The notes under the pieces are model-generated. The model had not been told where the DNA came from. It worked only from the letters and a program-made list of their open reading frames with translations, and did no database searches. The position numbers and the translations under genes were made by a program. This document shows positions 11,765-17,866 of a DNA stretch of 23,658 nt, in pieces. This DNA is from a virus: positions 1 to 23,658 of IMG/VR virus record IMGVR_UViG_3300009151_000397; one strand, 5' to 3'. Positions within the stretch are counted from its first letter, which is position 1. Each line of letters starts with the position of its first letter.

Positions 11765-11806
11765 GCCTAAGACGCCTAAGACGCCTAAGACGCCTAAGAC
11801 GCCTAA
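11765..11806. repeat. Tandem array, 9-bp unit GCCTAAGAC, five copies
   Basis: Four complete GCCTAAGAC units and a fifth beginning with GCCTAAG. The unit contains the same hexamer as the rest of the repeat field, so this is the densest iteron-like cluster. Confidence 0.9.
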
Positions 11807-11862
11807 GCCCCCTGCCCCCTGCCCCCTGCCCCCTGCCCCCTGCCCCCTGCCCCCTGCCCCCT
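11807..11862. repeat. Tandem array, 7-bp unit GCCCCCT, eight copies
   Basis: Eight perfect units starting exactly where the 9-bp array ends. The strand bias (C on plus, G on minus) is extreme, so the G-rich strand could form G-quadruplexes: each unit carries a run of five G on the minus strand. Confidence 0.92.
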
Positions 11863-11868
11863 GCCCTT

Positions 11869-11913
11869 GGCCCGGCCCGGCCCGGCCCGGCCCGGCCCGG
11901 CCCGGCCCGGCCC
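11869..11913. repeat. Tandem array, 5-bp unit GGCCC, nine copies
   Basis: Nine perfect units right after the 7-bp array, separated by GCCCTT. Each junction is a short palindrome (GGGCCC-like), so the array can fold back on itself. A translated frame across these arrays (11716-11916) is only a repeat artefact. Confidence 0.92.
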
Positions 11914-12011
11914 TAGGGATAAAAGCCTAGGAAAATCGACGGGGGGCCAGGACCCTGCGCCGGCCGGTCACGGTCACGGAGGGATTGCAAACAATTTTTT
12001 TTAAATATAAA
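11914..12011 (+). promoter_or_regulatory. Leader of the late (packaging) operon
   Basis: Between the GGCCC array and the small terminase. It contains CCTAGG-type duplicates around GATAAAA (11910-11931), a tandem GGTCAC pair (11967-11978), an isolated strong SD (GGAGGG, 11978-11983), and a T/A-rich run before the start. TTGCAA (11985-11990) and TATAAA (12006-12011) could be a promoter with a short 15-bp spacer. No standard late promoter is evident, so a phage-specific factor may be needed. Confidence 0.3.
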
Positions 12012-12500
12012 ATGTCTTACATGACATGGCACACGCTCCCCCACGACACGCGCAAGCTTCAGGCAACTGAGGCACGGCTTGACGCCATCTATTGGGCGGC
12101 GCGCAATGGCCTGAAGGGCGACACGCTGGCGTTGGCTGCTGGGATGCGTCCGTCTGAGTATCGGCAGCTCTGCGAGTTTGATCCGCTGACGGAGATGGCA
12201 GAACAGAAGGGCCGCGCTGACGGCGAGATGGAAGTGTCGGGCATACTGCATGACGCGGCGCGGGCGGGCGACGCCAAGGCGGCGTTGGAAATCCTGAAGC
12301 ACGCGCATGGATGGACGGCTAAGACGGCGTTGGACATCAACATAGACCAGACCATATCGGTCAAGCACGCCTTGGAGATGGCCCAGCAGCGGGTGCTGGA
12401 GGGGACGTTTACTGTCGTGGAACAGCTAGAGGACACAAATAATGGACAATCTGCCCAAACTGACGCCGGAAGAAGAAGCTTTGCTACAGTACCATCGTAA
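12012..12500 (+). CDS. Terminase small subunit-like protein
   Basis: A 162-residue protein. Position before TerL, size and helical make-up fit a terminase small subunit, which binds the packaging site and loads the large subunit. Residues ~15-60 (A-T-E-A-R-L-D-A-I-Y-W-A-A, then L-A-L-A-A-G-M-R-P-S-E-Y-R-Q-L) look like a helix-turn-helix of the kind used by small terminases; later helices (S-G-I-L-H-D-A-A-R-A-G-D-A-K-A-A-L-E-I-L-K) would mediate oligomerization. The start is uncertain: ATG 12012 has no adjacent SD, TTG 11985 has an SD only about 1 nt away, and ATG 12021 would be nearly leaderless if a promoter lies at 11985-12011. The last 59 bp overlap the next gene. Confidence 0.7.
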   Translation: MSYMTWHTLPHDTRKLQATEARLDAIYWAARNGLKGDTLALAAGMRPSEYRQLCEFDPLTEMAEQKGRADGEMEVSGILHDAARAGDAKAALEILKHAHGWTAKTALDINIDQTISVKHALEMAQQRVLEGTFTVVEQLEDTNNGQSAQTDAGRRSFATVPS

Positions 12501-12777
12501 TCATTTGTACGGCGGAACAGCGTTAAAAAACGCCGATGGAAGTTACACTACGTTTAAAGGAGCCGTAGTAGGCACCGATACCGGGCATACAATAATGCCT
12601 ACATATTGGAACGGCGCTGTGCGACCAATTGATGAAGCATTTCGTAACATGGTAAAATCGGGCATATCTTTTCCTAATTATCCTACCGTAGACGCGGCGT
12701 TGGCCGCTGAACAACGTTTGCATGGCATTATGGAAAATGATGTCGCCGAATATTCTAAAAACAAAAAGCCAGAATAA
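12442..12777 (+). CDS. Conserved phage protein between the terminase genes
   Basis: A 111-residue protein of a type I recall from many phages: a Y-G-G-T-A-L-K-N-A-D-G-S segment, T-T-F-K-G-A-V-V-G-T-D, P-T-Y-W-N-G-A-V-R, F-P-N-Y-P-T-V-D-A-A-L-A-A-E-Q-R-L-H and a charged tail. In many phages related sequences are found near virion or internal protein genes; no activity is known to me. It starts inside the small terminase gene with an AGAGG SD 9 nt upstream and shares its stop codon with the TerL start (TAATG). Codon use is more AT-rich than in TerL. Confidence 0.7.
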   Translation: MDNLPKLTPEEEALLQYHRNHLYGGTALKNADGSYTTFKGAVVGTDTGHTIMPTYWNGAVRPIDEAFRNMVKSGISFPNYPTVDAALAAEQRLHGIMENDVAEYSKNKKPE

Positions 12778-14300
12778 TGCAAACACCAATTTATTCGGCT
12801 CAGGACGAGATGGAGGTGATGGCGCGGTTGTGGACGCCCGCGCTGAAGAACGACCCGCTAAAGTTCGTGCTGTACGCGTTCCCGTGGGGGCAGAAGGGGA
12901 CGCCTCTTGAGGACTTTGCTGGCCCTCGCAAATGGCAGCGCGAGGTGCTGCATGAACTGGCGGAGCATATAGCGCAGAACAACGGCAAGGTTGACTTCGA
13001 CACGCTGCGGATGGCGACCAGCTCGGGGCGCGGCATTGGCAAGTCGGCGCTGGTGTCCTGGCTAGTGATCTGGATGCTATCAACGCGCATTGGGTCCACC
13101 ACCATCGTGTCGGCTAACTCGGAAGCGCAGCTCAGGTCGGTGACGTGGGCTGAAATAACCAAGTGGCTGTCCATGTCATTGAACAGCCACTGGTTTGAGA
13201 TCAGCGCTACCCGCGTGGCTCCGGCCAAGTGGCTGACGGAAATCGTGGAGAAAGATCTGAAAATGGGTACGCGCTACTGGGGCGCGGAGGGGCGGCTGTG
13301 GAGCGCGGAGAATCCGGACGCCTACGCGGGGGTGCACAACTTCCAGGGCGTGATGCTGGTGTTCGATGAGGCCAGCGGCATCGAAGACAGCATCTGGTCG
13401 GTGGCGGCGGGGTTCTTTACGGAAAACACGCCCAACAGGTTTTGGATGGCGTTTAGCAACCCCCGGCGCAACAGCGGGTACTTCTACGAGTGCTTCAACG
13501 GCAAACGAGACTTCTGGCGCAACAAGATCGTGGACGCCCGGTCGGTTGAAGGAACGGACAAAGCGGTGTACCAGCAGATCATCGACGAGTACGGGGCGGA
13601 CAGCAACCAGGCCTACGTCGAAGTCTACGGGCAGTTTCCCAGTGCGTCAGATGATCAGTTCATTGGTAGCCACCTGGTTGACGAGGCGATGGACCGCGTC
13701 AAATGGAAGGATCAGTCGGCTCCCATCGTCATCGGCGTGGACCCAGCGCGGTTCGGGGCGGATTCGACGGTCATCGCGGTACGGCAGGGCCGGGACATCA
13801 TCGCTATTAAGAAGTACCGGGGCGACGATACGATGGAAGTTGTGGGCCGCGTGATTGAGGCTATCGAAGAGTACAAGCCCGCGCTCGTGGTGGTGGACGA
13901 GGGCGGGCTGGGGGCGGGCGTCGTAGACCGGCTCAAGGAGCAACGGTACAAGATCAGGGGCGTCAACTTCGGGTCCAAAAGCAAGAATCCGCTCATGTGG
14001 GGCAACAAGCGGGCGGAGATGTGGGGTGAACTGCGGGCGTGGCTCAAGACGGCCAGCCTGCCTAAGGATCGCTACCTCAAGAGCGACCTGATCGGTCCCA
14101 TGATGAAGCCGGACAGCAAGGGCACCATTTTCTTGGAAAGCAAGAAAGACATGAAGGCGCGGGGGCTGGCGTCACCCGACGCGGCGGACGCCATTGCTGT
14201 CACGTTTGCGTTCCCGGTGGCGCACCGGGAGTACGTTGACCGGGGGCCTAGAAGAGGATACTCTGCGGGCGGAATTACAACCTCATGGATGGGATCGTAA
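12777..14300 (+). CDS. Terminase large subunit
   Basis: A 507-residue DNA-packaging motor and nuclease. The ATPase domain has Walker A S-S-G-R-G-I-G-K-S-A (82-91) and Walker B V-M-L-V-F-D-E (192-198), followed by a coupling motif region around M-A-F-S-N-P (224-229). The RNase H-like nuclease domain has G-V-D-P-A-R-F-G (320-327, D322), V-V-V-D-E-G-G (371-377, D374), and S-P-D-A-A-D-A (466-472, D468/D471), supplying the metal-binding aspartates. It cuts concatemers and drives DNA into the prohead through the portal. The start shares the stop of the previous gene (TAATG), so translation is coupled. I cannot deduce cos or headful packaging from this alone. Confidence 0.95.
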   Translation: MQTPIYSAQDEMEVMARLWTPALKNDPLKFVLYAFPWGQKGTPLEDFAGPRKWQREVLHELAEHIAQNNGKVDFDTLRMATSSGRGIGKSALVSWLVIWMLSTRIGSTTIVSANSEAQLRSVTWAEITKWLSMSLNSHWFEISATRVAPAKWLTEIVEKDLKMGTRYWGAEGRLWSAENPDAYAGVHNFQGVMLVFDEASGIEDSIWSVAAGFFTENTPNRFWMAFSNPRRNSGYFYECFNGKRDFWRNKIVDARSVEGTDKAVYQQIIDEYGADSNQAYVEVYGQFPSASDDQFIGSHLVDEAMDRVKWKDQSAPIVIGVDPARFGADSTVIAVRQGRDIIAIKKYRGDDTMEVVGRVIEAIEEYKPALVVVDEGGLGAGVVDRLKEQRYKIRGVNFGSKSKNPLMWGNKRAEMWGELRAWLKTASLPKDRYLKSDLIGPMMKPDSKGTIFLESKKDMKARGLASPDAADAIAVTFAFPVAHREYVDRGPRRGYSAGGITTSWMGS

Positions 14301-14302
14301 CC

Positions 14303-14713
14303 ATGCCCAATACGCAATCCATTGGCATCGCCTACCTCGATCAGGACATTATTGGGGCGCAGTACATCTTCTCTAACGAGCAGATTGGTTACGGCACGGC
14401 GGCGCAGGGCGCGGTCACACAGCTTACCGACAAGTCTACGGGCGTGACGCTCAATAAGTCGTCTGGCCGCATTACCTTGAACAACGCGGCGCTGGCGTCC
14501 AACACGGCGGCGTCGTTTACGCTGACCAACAACCTTATCAGCACCAACGACGTGATCATCACCAACGTCAGCGGCGGCGGCACGGCGGGCGCGTACACGA
14601 CCTACGTGTCCAGCATGACGGCTGGGTCTGCGGTCATTACGCTGCGTAACCTGAGCGCCGGTTCGCTGTCTGAGGCCGTTGTCATCAACTACGCCATCAT
14701 CCACGGACAGTAA
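14303..14713 (+). CDS. Probable small virion (decoration or head fibre-like) protein
   Basis: A 136-residue Thr/Ser/Ala/Asn-rich protein without charge clusters, with a regular beta-strand pattern: K-S-S-G-R-I-T-L-N-N-A-A-L, A-A-S-F-T-L-T-N-N-L-I, D-V-I-I-T-N-V-S-G-G-G, A-V-I-T-L-R-N-L-S-A-G-S-L-S-E-A-V-V-I-N-Y-A-I-I. This pattern is widespread in phage structural regions near the terminase and portal and fits a small beta-sandwich; a capsid decoration role is plausible but not shown. The start at 14303 is preferred to the in-frame ATG 18 nt upstream, which would overlap TerL. Confidence 0.65.
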   Translation: MPNTQSIGIAYLDQDIIGAQYIFSNEQIGYGTAAQGAVTQLTDKSTGVTLNKSSGRITLNNAALASNTAASFTLTNNLISTNDVIITNVSGGGTAGAYTTYVSSMTAGSAVITLRNLSAGSLSEAVVINYAIIHGQ

Positions 14714-14714
14714 C

Positions 14715-14858
14715 ATGCCCCTCAAGAAGTCCCCCACGCCCAAGGCGTTTAAAACCAACGTGGCGACCGAAATAAAGGCTGGAAAACCACCTAAGCAGGC
14801 GGTTGCCATCGCCTATTCGATTAAGCGAGCAGCAGCGAAGCCGTCAAAGGGCAAGTGA
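14715..14858 (+). CDS. Small basic conserved phage protein
   Basis: A 47-residue lysine-rich protein with the pattern M-P-L-K-K-S, N-V-A-T-E-I-K-A-G-K-P-P-K-Q-A-V-A-I-A-Y-S, ending in a Lys/Ala tail. Similar tiny proteins (start M-P-x-K-K-x-S, then K-Q-A-V-A-I-A) are very common next to portal genes in phages; their function is unknown to me. The high positive charge suggests DNA or RNA contact. It lies 1 bp after the previous stop and 1 bp before the portal start. Confidence 0.75.
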   Translation: MPLKKSPTPKAFKTNVATEIKAGKPPKQAVAIAYSIKRAAAKPSKGK

Positions 14859-14859
14859 C

Positions 14860-17067
14860 ATGGACTATTCAGGGGTAGCTGCGGCAGGCCGCGTGTCAAG
14901 CGGGGGCGGGTCTCGTAAAAAAGATCCCGCTACTGTCATGGACACGATGCGTAGCCGTCTGACGATGGCTATTGCCGCCTATTCCGAAAGCCGCGAAGAC
15001 GAGTTGGACGATCTGCGGTTCTTTGCCGGGTCGCCTGACAATCAGTGGCAGTGGCCTGCGGATGTGTTGGCTACCCGTGGTTCGGTGCAGGGGCAGACGA
15101 TCAACGCCCGGCCTTGCCTGACCATCAATAAGCTGCCCCAGCATGTGCGCCAGGTAACGAATGATCAGAGACAAAATAGGCCAAGCGGCAGGGTCATTCC
15201 TGTCGATGACAAGGCGGATGTGGAAGTCGCTGAGATCTACGATGGTCTGGTTCGCCATATTGAGTATATGTCGGACGCGGACGTGGCTTACGATACTGCT
15301 TGCGAAAATCAGGTAACGTATGGCGAGGGCTACATCCGACTGCTCACGGAATATAACGGCGATGACACGTTCGATCAGGACATCCGCATCGGGCGCATTC
15401 GCAACTCTTTTAGTGTCTACATGGACCCCACCATTCAAGATCCATGCGGATCTGACGCCAAATGGTGCTTTATCACAGAAGATCTTACGAAATCTGAGTA
15501 CGAGCGCCTTTTTCCCGACGCCATGCCAATTTCGTCTATCCAGCAGCAAGGCGTTGGCGACGAAAACCTGTCCAACTGGCTTAACGAAGATGTAGTTCGT
15601 ATTGCGGAGTACTTTTACATCGAATACGAGTCCGCCAAGCTCAACTTGTATCCCGACAACCGCACTGCGTTTGAGGGAAGCCGCGAAGACGCCATGTTCA
15701 AGGCGTCTGGATTGGCTCCGCTCAAGAGCCGCCAAGTAGACCGCAAGCGCGTCAAGTGGTGCAAGACCAACGGCTATGAAATGCTGGAGGAGAACGACTG
15801 GGCGGGCCAGTGGATTCCGGTCATCCGCGTCGTTGGCAACGAATTTGAGGTTGATGGCCGTCTTTTTGTGTCTGGATTGGTGCGAAACGCCAAAGACGCG
15901 CAACGGATGTACAACTATTGGGTATCCGCTGAAACTGAGATGTTGGCTTTGGCCCCCAAAGCGCCGTTTATCGGCTATGGAGGCCAGTTTGAAGGCTATG
16001 AGCAGCAGTGGAAAACCGCAAACGTCAACAACTGGCCCTATTTGGAGGTCAATCCTGACGTTACGGACGGCCAAGGAGCTGTTTTGCCACTTCCGCAGCG
16101 GTCTCCCCCGCCTATGGCGCAAGTTGGTCTCATACAGGCCAAGGCGGGCGCTTCTGACGACATCAAATCGACCACTGGTCAGTACGACAGTAGCCTTGGC
16201 GCGACCAGCAACGAGCGGTCAGGCCGGGCTATTCTGGCTCGCGAAAAACAAGGTGATACAGGCACATATCATTACGTTGACAACCTTGCCCGCGCCATCC
16301 GCTACACAACCCGCCAGATTGTCGATATGATCCCCAAGATCTACGACACCCAACGCATCGCCCGCATTATCGGCATGGACGGCGAGACTGGCATGGCAAA
16401 GATCGACCCGACACAGCAAGAGCCGGTCAAGAAAATTGTCAACCCTGAAAACCCCGGCATTGTGATTGAGAAAATCTACAACCCCGGCGTCGGCAAGTAC
16501 GATGTATGCGTCACGACCGGGCCAAGCTACATGACCAAGCGTCAGGAAGCTTTGGATTCAATGTCGCAGCTTCTTCAAGGCAATCCCAACCTGTGGGCTG
16601 TTGCGGGCGATCTGTTCATCAAGAACATGGATTGGCCTGGCGCGCAGGAAATGTCCAAGCGGTTTGCCAAGACCATTGATCCCAAGCTTCTTGAGACCGA
16701 CGACAAGTCTCCGGCGCTTCAAGCTGCTGAACAGCAAATGCAGGCAATGGGCCAAGAGATGGAAATGATGCACAAGATGCTTCAAAACGTCCATCAATCC
16801 GTTGAAATGCAGGATCTTGAGCGCAAAAACTTTGAGGCGACAATCAAGGCGTTTGACGCTGAGACCAAGCGCATTTCTGCCGTCCAAGCGTCAATGTCCC
16901 CTGAACAAATCCAAGACATTGTTATGGGGACGGTCCACGGTATGATTACTAGCGGCGATTTGGCGGGCGAGATACCCGGTCAGGAATTGCCGGGTGAAGG
17001 CGCTGAACAAGGAATGCCGCAGGGAATGCCGCCCCAAGGAATGCCACCGCAGGGAATGCCGCAATGA
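14860..17067 (+). CDS. Portal protein, P22-type
   Basis: A 735-residue portal, which forms the dodecameric ring at one capsid vertex through which TerL pumps DNA. The order of segments fits the P22-like portal family: a conserved early block (R-P-C-L-T-I-N-K-L-P-Q-H-V-R-Q-V-T-N-D-Q), then D-D-K-A-D-V-E-V-A-E-I-Y, G-E-G-Y-I-R-L-L-T-E-Y, and a long helical C-terminal region (M-Q-A-M-G-Q-E-M-E-M-M-H-K-M-L) with coiled-coil character. The final ~20 residues are repeats of G-M-P-P-Q type, low complexity. The start at 14860 is used, not the in-frame ATG at 14803, because that would run through the preceding small gene. The stop overlaps the next ATG (ATGA). Confidence 0.92.
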   Translation: MDYSGVAAAGRVSSGGGSRKKDPATVMDTMRSRLTMAIAAYSESREDELDDLRFFAGSPDNQWQWPADVLATRGSVQGQTINARPCLTINKLPQHVRQVTNDQRQNRPSGRVIPVDDKADVEVAEIYDGLVRHIEYMSDADVAYDTACENQVTYGEGYIRLLTEYNGDDTFDQDIRIGRIRNSFSVYMDPTIQDPCGSDAKWCFITEDLTKSEYERLFPDAMPISSIQQQGVGDENLSNWLNEDVVRIAEYFYIEYESAKLNLYPDNRTAFEGSREDAMFKASGLAPLKSRQVDRKRVKWCKTNGYEMLEENDWAGQWIPVIRVVGNEFEVDGRLFVSGLVRNAKDAQRMYNYWVSAETEMLALAPKAPFIGYGGQFEGYEQQWKTANVNNWPYLEVNPDVTDGQGAVLPLPQRSPPPMAQVGLIQAKAGASDDIKSTTGQYDSSLGATSNERSGRAILAREKQGDTGTYHYVDNLARAIRYTTRQIVDMIPKIYDTQRIARIIGMDGETGMAKIDPTQQEPVKKIVNPENPGIVIEKIYNPGVGKYDVCVTTGPSYMTKRQEALDSMSQLLQGNPNLWAVAGDLFIKNMDWPGAQEMSKRFAKTIDPKLLETDDKSPALQAAEQQMQAMGQEMEMMHKMLQNVHQSVEMQDLERKNFEATIKAFDAETKRISAVQASMSPEQIQDIVMGTVHGMITSGDLAGEIPGQELPGEGAEQGMPQGMPPQGMPPQGMPQ

Positions 17068-17429
17068 CGAAAGCTTCTGATTTTGTAGGGTATTTATTTC
17101 TTGCACGGGATGTTACGCATTCCGTTCATTTGAATACCCGTAGCTACGCTAAACACAAAGCGCTTCAAAAATTCTACGAAAACATTGTAGATTTGGCTGA
17201 CACATTTGCGGAAATGTATCAAGGTCGACACGGTCTAATTGGTGGTATCAGCCTTCAAACAGCCAAAAAAACCACTAACGTCGTTGAATTTTTGGAAAAC
17301 CAACTTCAAGAAATTGAAGATTGTCGATACGATGTTGTGGACGAAAAAGACACGGCGCTTCAAAATATCATTGATGAGATTGTAGGGTTGTACCTGTCAA
17401 CCCTGTACAAACTCAAGTTTTTGGCGTGA
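17064..17429 (+). CDS. DUF5856-like phage protein
   Basis: A 121-residue all-helical protein. F-L-A-R-D-V-T-H-S-V-H-L-N-T-R-S-Y-A-K-H near the N-terminus, then F-Y-E-N-I-V-D-L-A-D-T-F-A-E-M-Y-Q-G and a C-terminal L-Q-N-I-I-D-E-I-V-G-L-Y helix match the DUF5856 family recalled from phages. Spaced H and E/D residues on the helices suggest a ferritin- or Dps-like four-helix bundle, which is an analogy. The role is unknown; its position after the portal suggests a virion or assembly accessory. Codon use is AT-rich compared with the portal gene. Its ATG overlaps the portal stop. Confidence 0.75.
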   Translation: MTKASDFVGYLFLARDVTHSVHLNTRSYAKHKALQKFYENIVDLADTFAEMYQGRHGLIGGISLQTAKKTTNVVEFLENQLQEIEDCRYDVVDEKDTALQNIIDEIVGLYLSTLYKLKFLA

Positions 17430-17437
17430 GGTAAACA

Positions 17438-17854
17438 ATGCCCACCGCATCTTACGTCAAATATACCGCCGCAATTGAGCCTCTCTTAGAGAACATCAAT
17501 TCTGGCACTGATTCGTGGAAGATAGCTCTCGCGGCTACCGTAAATGCGGCGAATACAACGTTTACGGCGGGCACCACGGATCTGGCTACGGCTGGCGGAT
17601 ATACGGCAGGTGGCAACGCGGCGACCGTTACATCGGCTACACAGACGGCGGGCACATATAAACTGGTGCTGGCAAGCCCATCCGTGTGGACAGGATCTGG
17701 CGCTGGATTTACGTTTCGATATGCGATACTTTGGGATGCTACGACCAGCACTCCGGTGGCGTATTGGGACTACGGGTCGAGCGTGTCCGTAGCGTCTGGC
17801 GACACCATTACCGTGACTCTTGATGCTACAAATGGCGTGTTCCAAGCTACTTGA
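17438..17854 (+). CDS. Probable structural protein, beta-rich
   Basis: A 138-residue protein rich in Thr, Ala and Gly. W-K-I-A-L-A-A-T-V-N-A-A-N-T-T-F near the N-terminus and F-R-Y-A-I-L-W-D-A-T, W-D-Y-G-S-S-V-S-V-A-S-G-D-T in the second half follow a pattern frequent in phage virion-associated proteins encoded among tail genes. I know no specific function; a small tail or head accessory protein is the best guess. It starts 8 bp after the previous stop, with a GAGGT SD. Confidence 0.65.
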   Translation: MPTASYVKYTAAIEPLLENINSGTDSWKIALAATVNAANTTFTAGTTDLATAGGYTAGGNAATVTSATQTAGTYKLVLASPSVWTGSGAGFTFRYAILWDATTSTPVAYWDYGSSVSVASGDTITVTLDATNGVFQAT

Positions 17855-17866
17855 TAGGATAGATCT

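Larger units (their letters stand above)
11363..11806. repeat. Seventeen GCCTAA/TTAGGC hexamers, many in 9-bp phase
   Basis: TTAGGC begins at 11363, 11385, 11397, 11439, 11658, 11667 and 11676. GCCTAA begins at 11538, 11547, 11556, 11610, 11706, 11765, 11774, 11783, 11792 and 11801. Fewer than one copy is expected by chance in 444 bp on both strands. Three clusters have an exact 9-bp period (three, three and five copies), and 11433-11450 is another pair of 9-bp units. The layout is that of iterons or operator arrays bound by a protein that contacts each unit. The region separates the leftward early-type operon from the late operon, where a phage origin or switch region is expected. Confidence 0.85.

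Noticed and set aside
11363-11806. TTAGGC as telomere repeat
   Set aside because: The hexamer equals the nematode telomere unit, but here it is spread on both strands with 9-bp spacing inside a phage, so this is coincidence.
11765-11913. CRISPR array
   Set aside because: The units are 5-9 bp and have no unique spacers.
11716-11916. A 66-codon plus-strand frame with L-R-R and A-P-C-P-L-P-P repeats
   Set aside because: It only translates the tandem 9-, 7- and 5-bp arrays; there is no SD and the unit lengths change without regard to codons.
14896-16122. A 408-codon minus-strand frame
   Set aside because: It is antisense to the portal gene, with no recognisable domain or SD.
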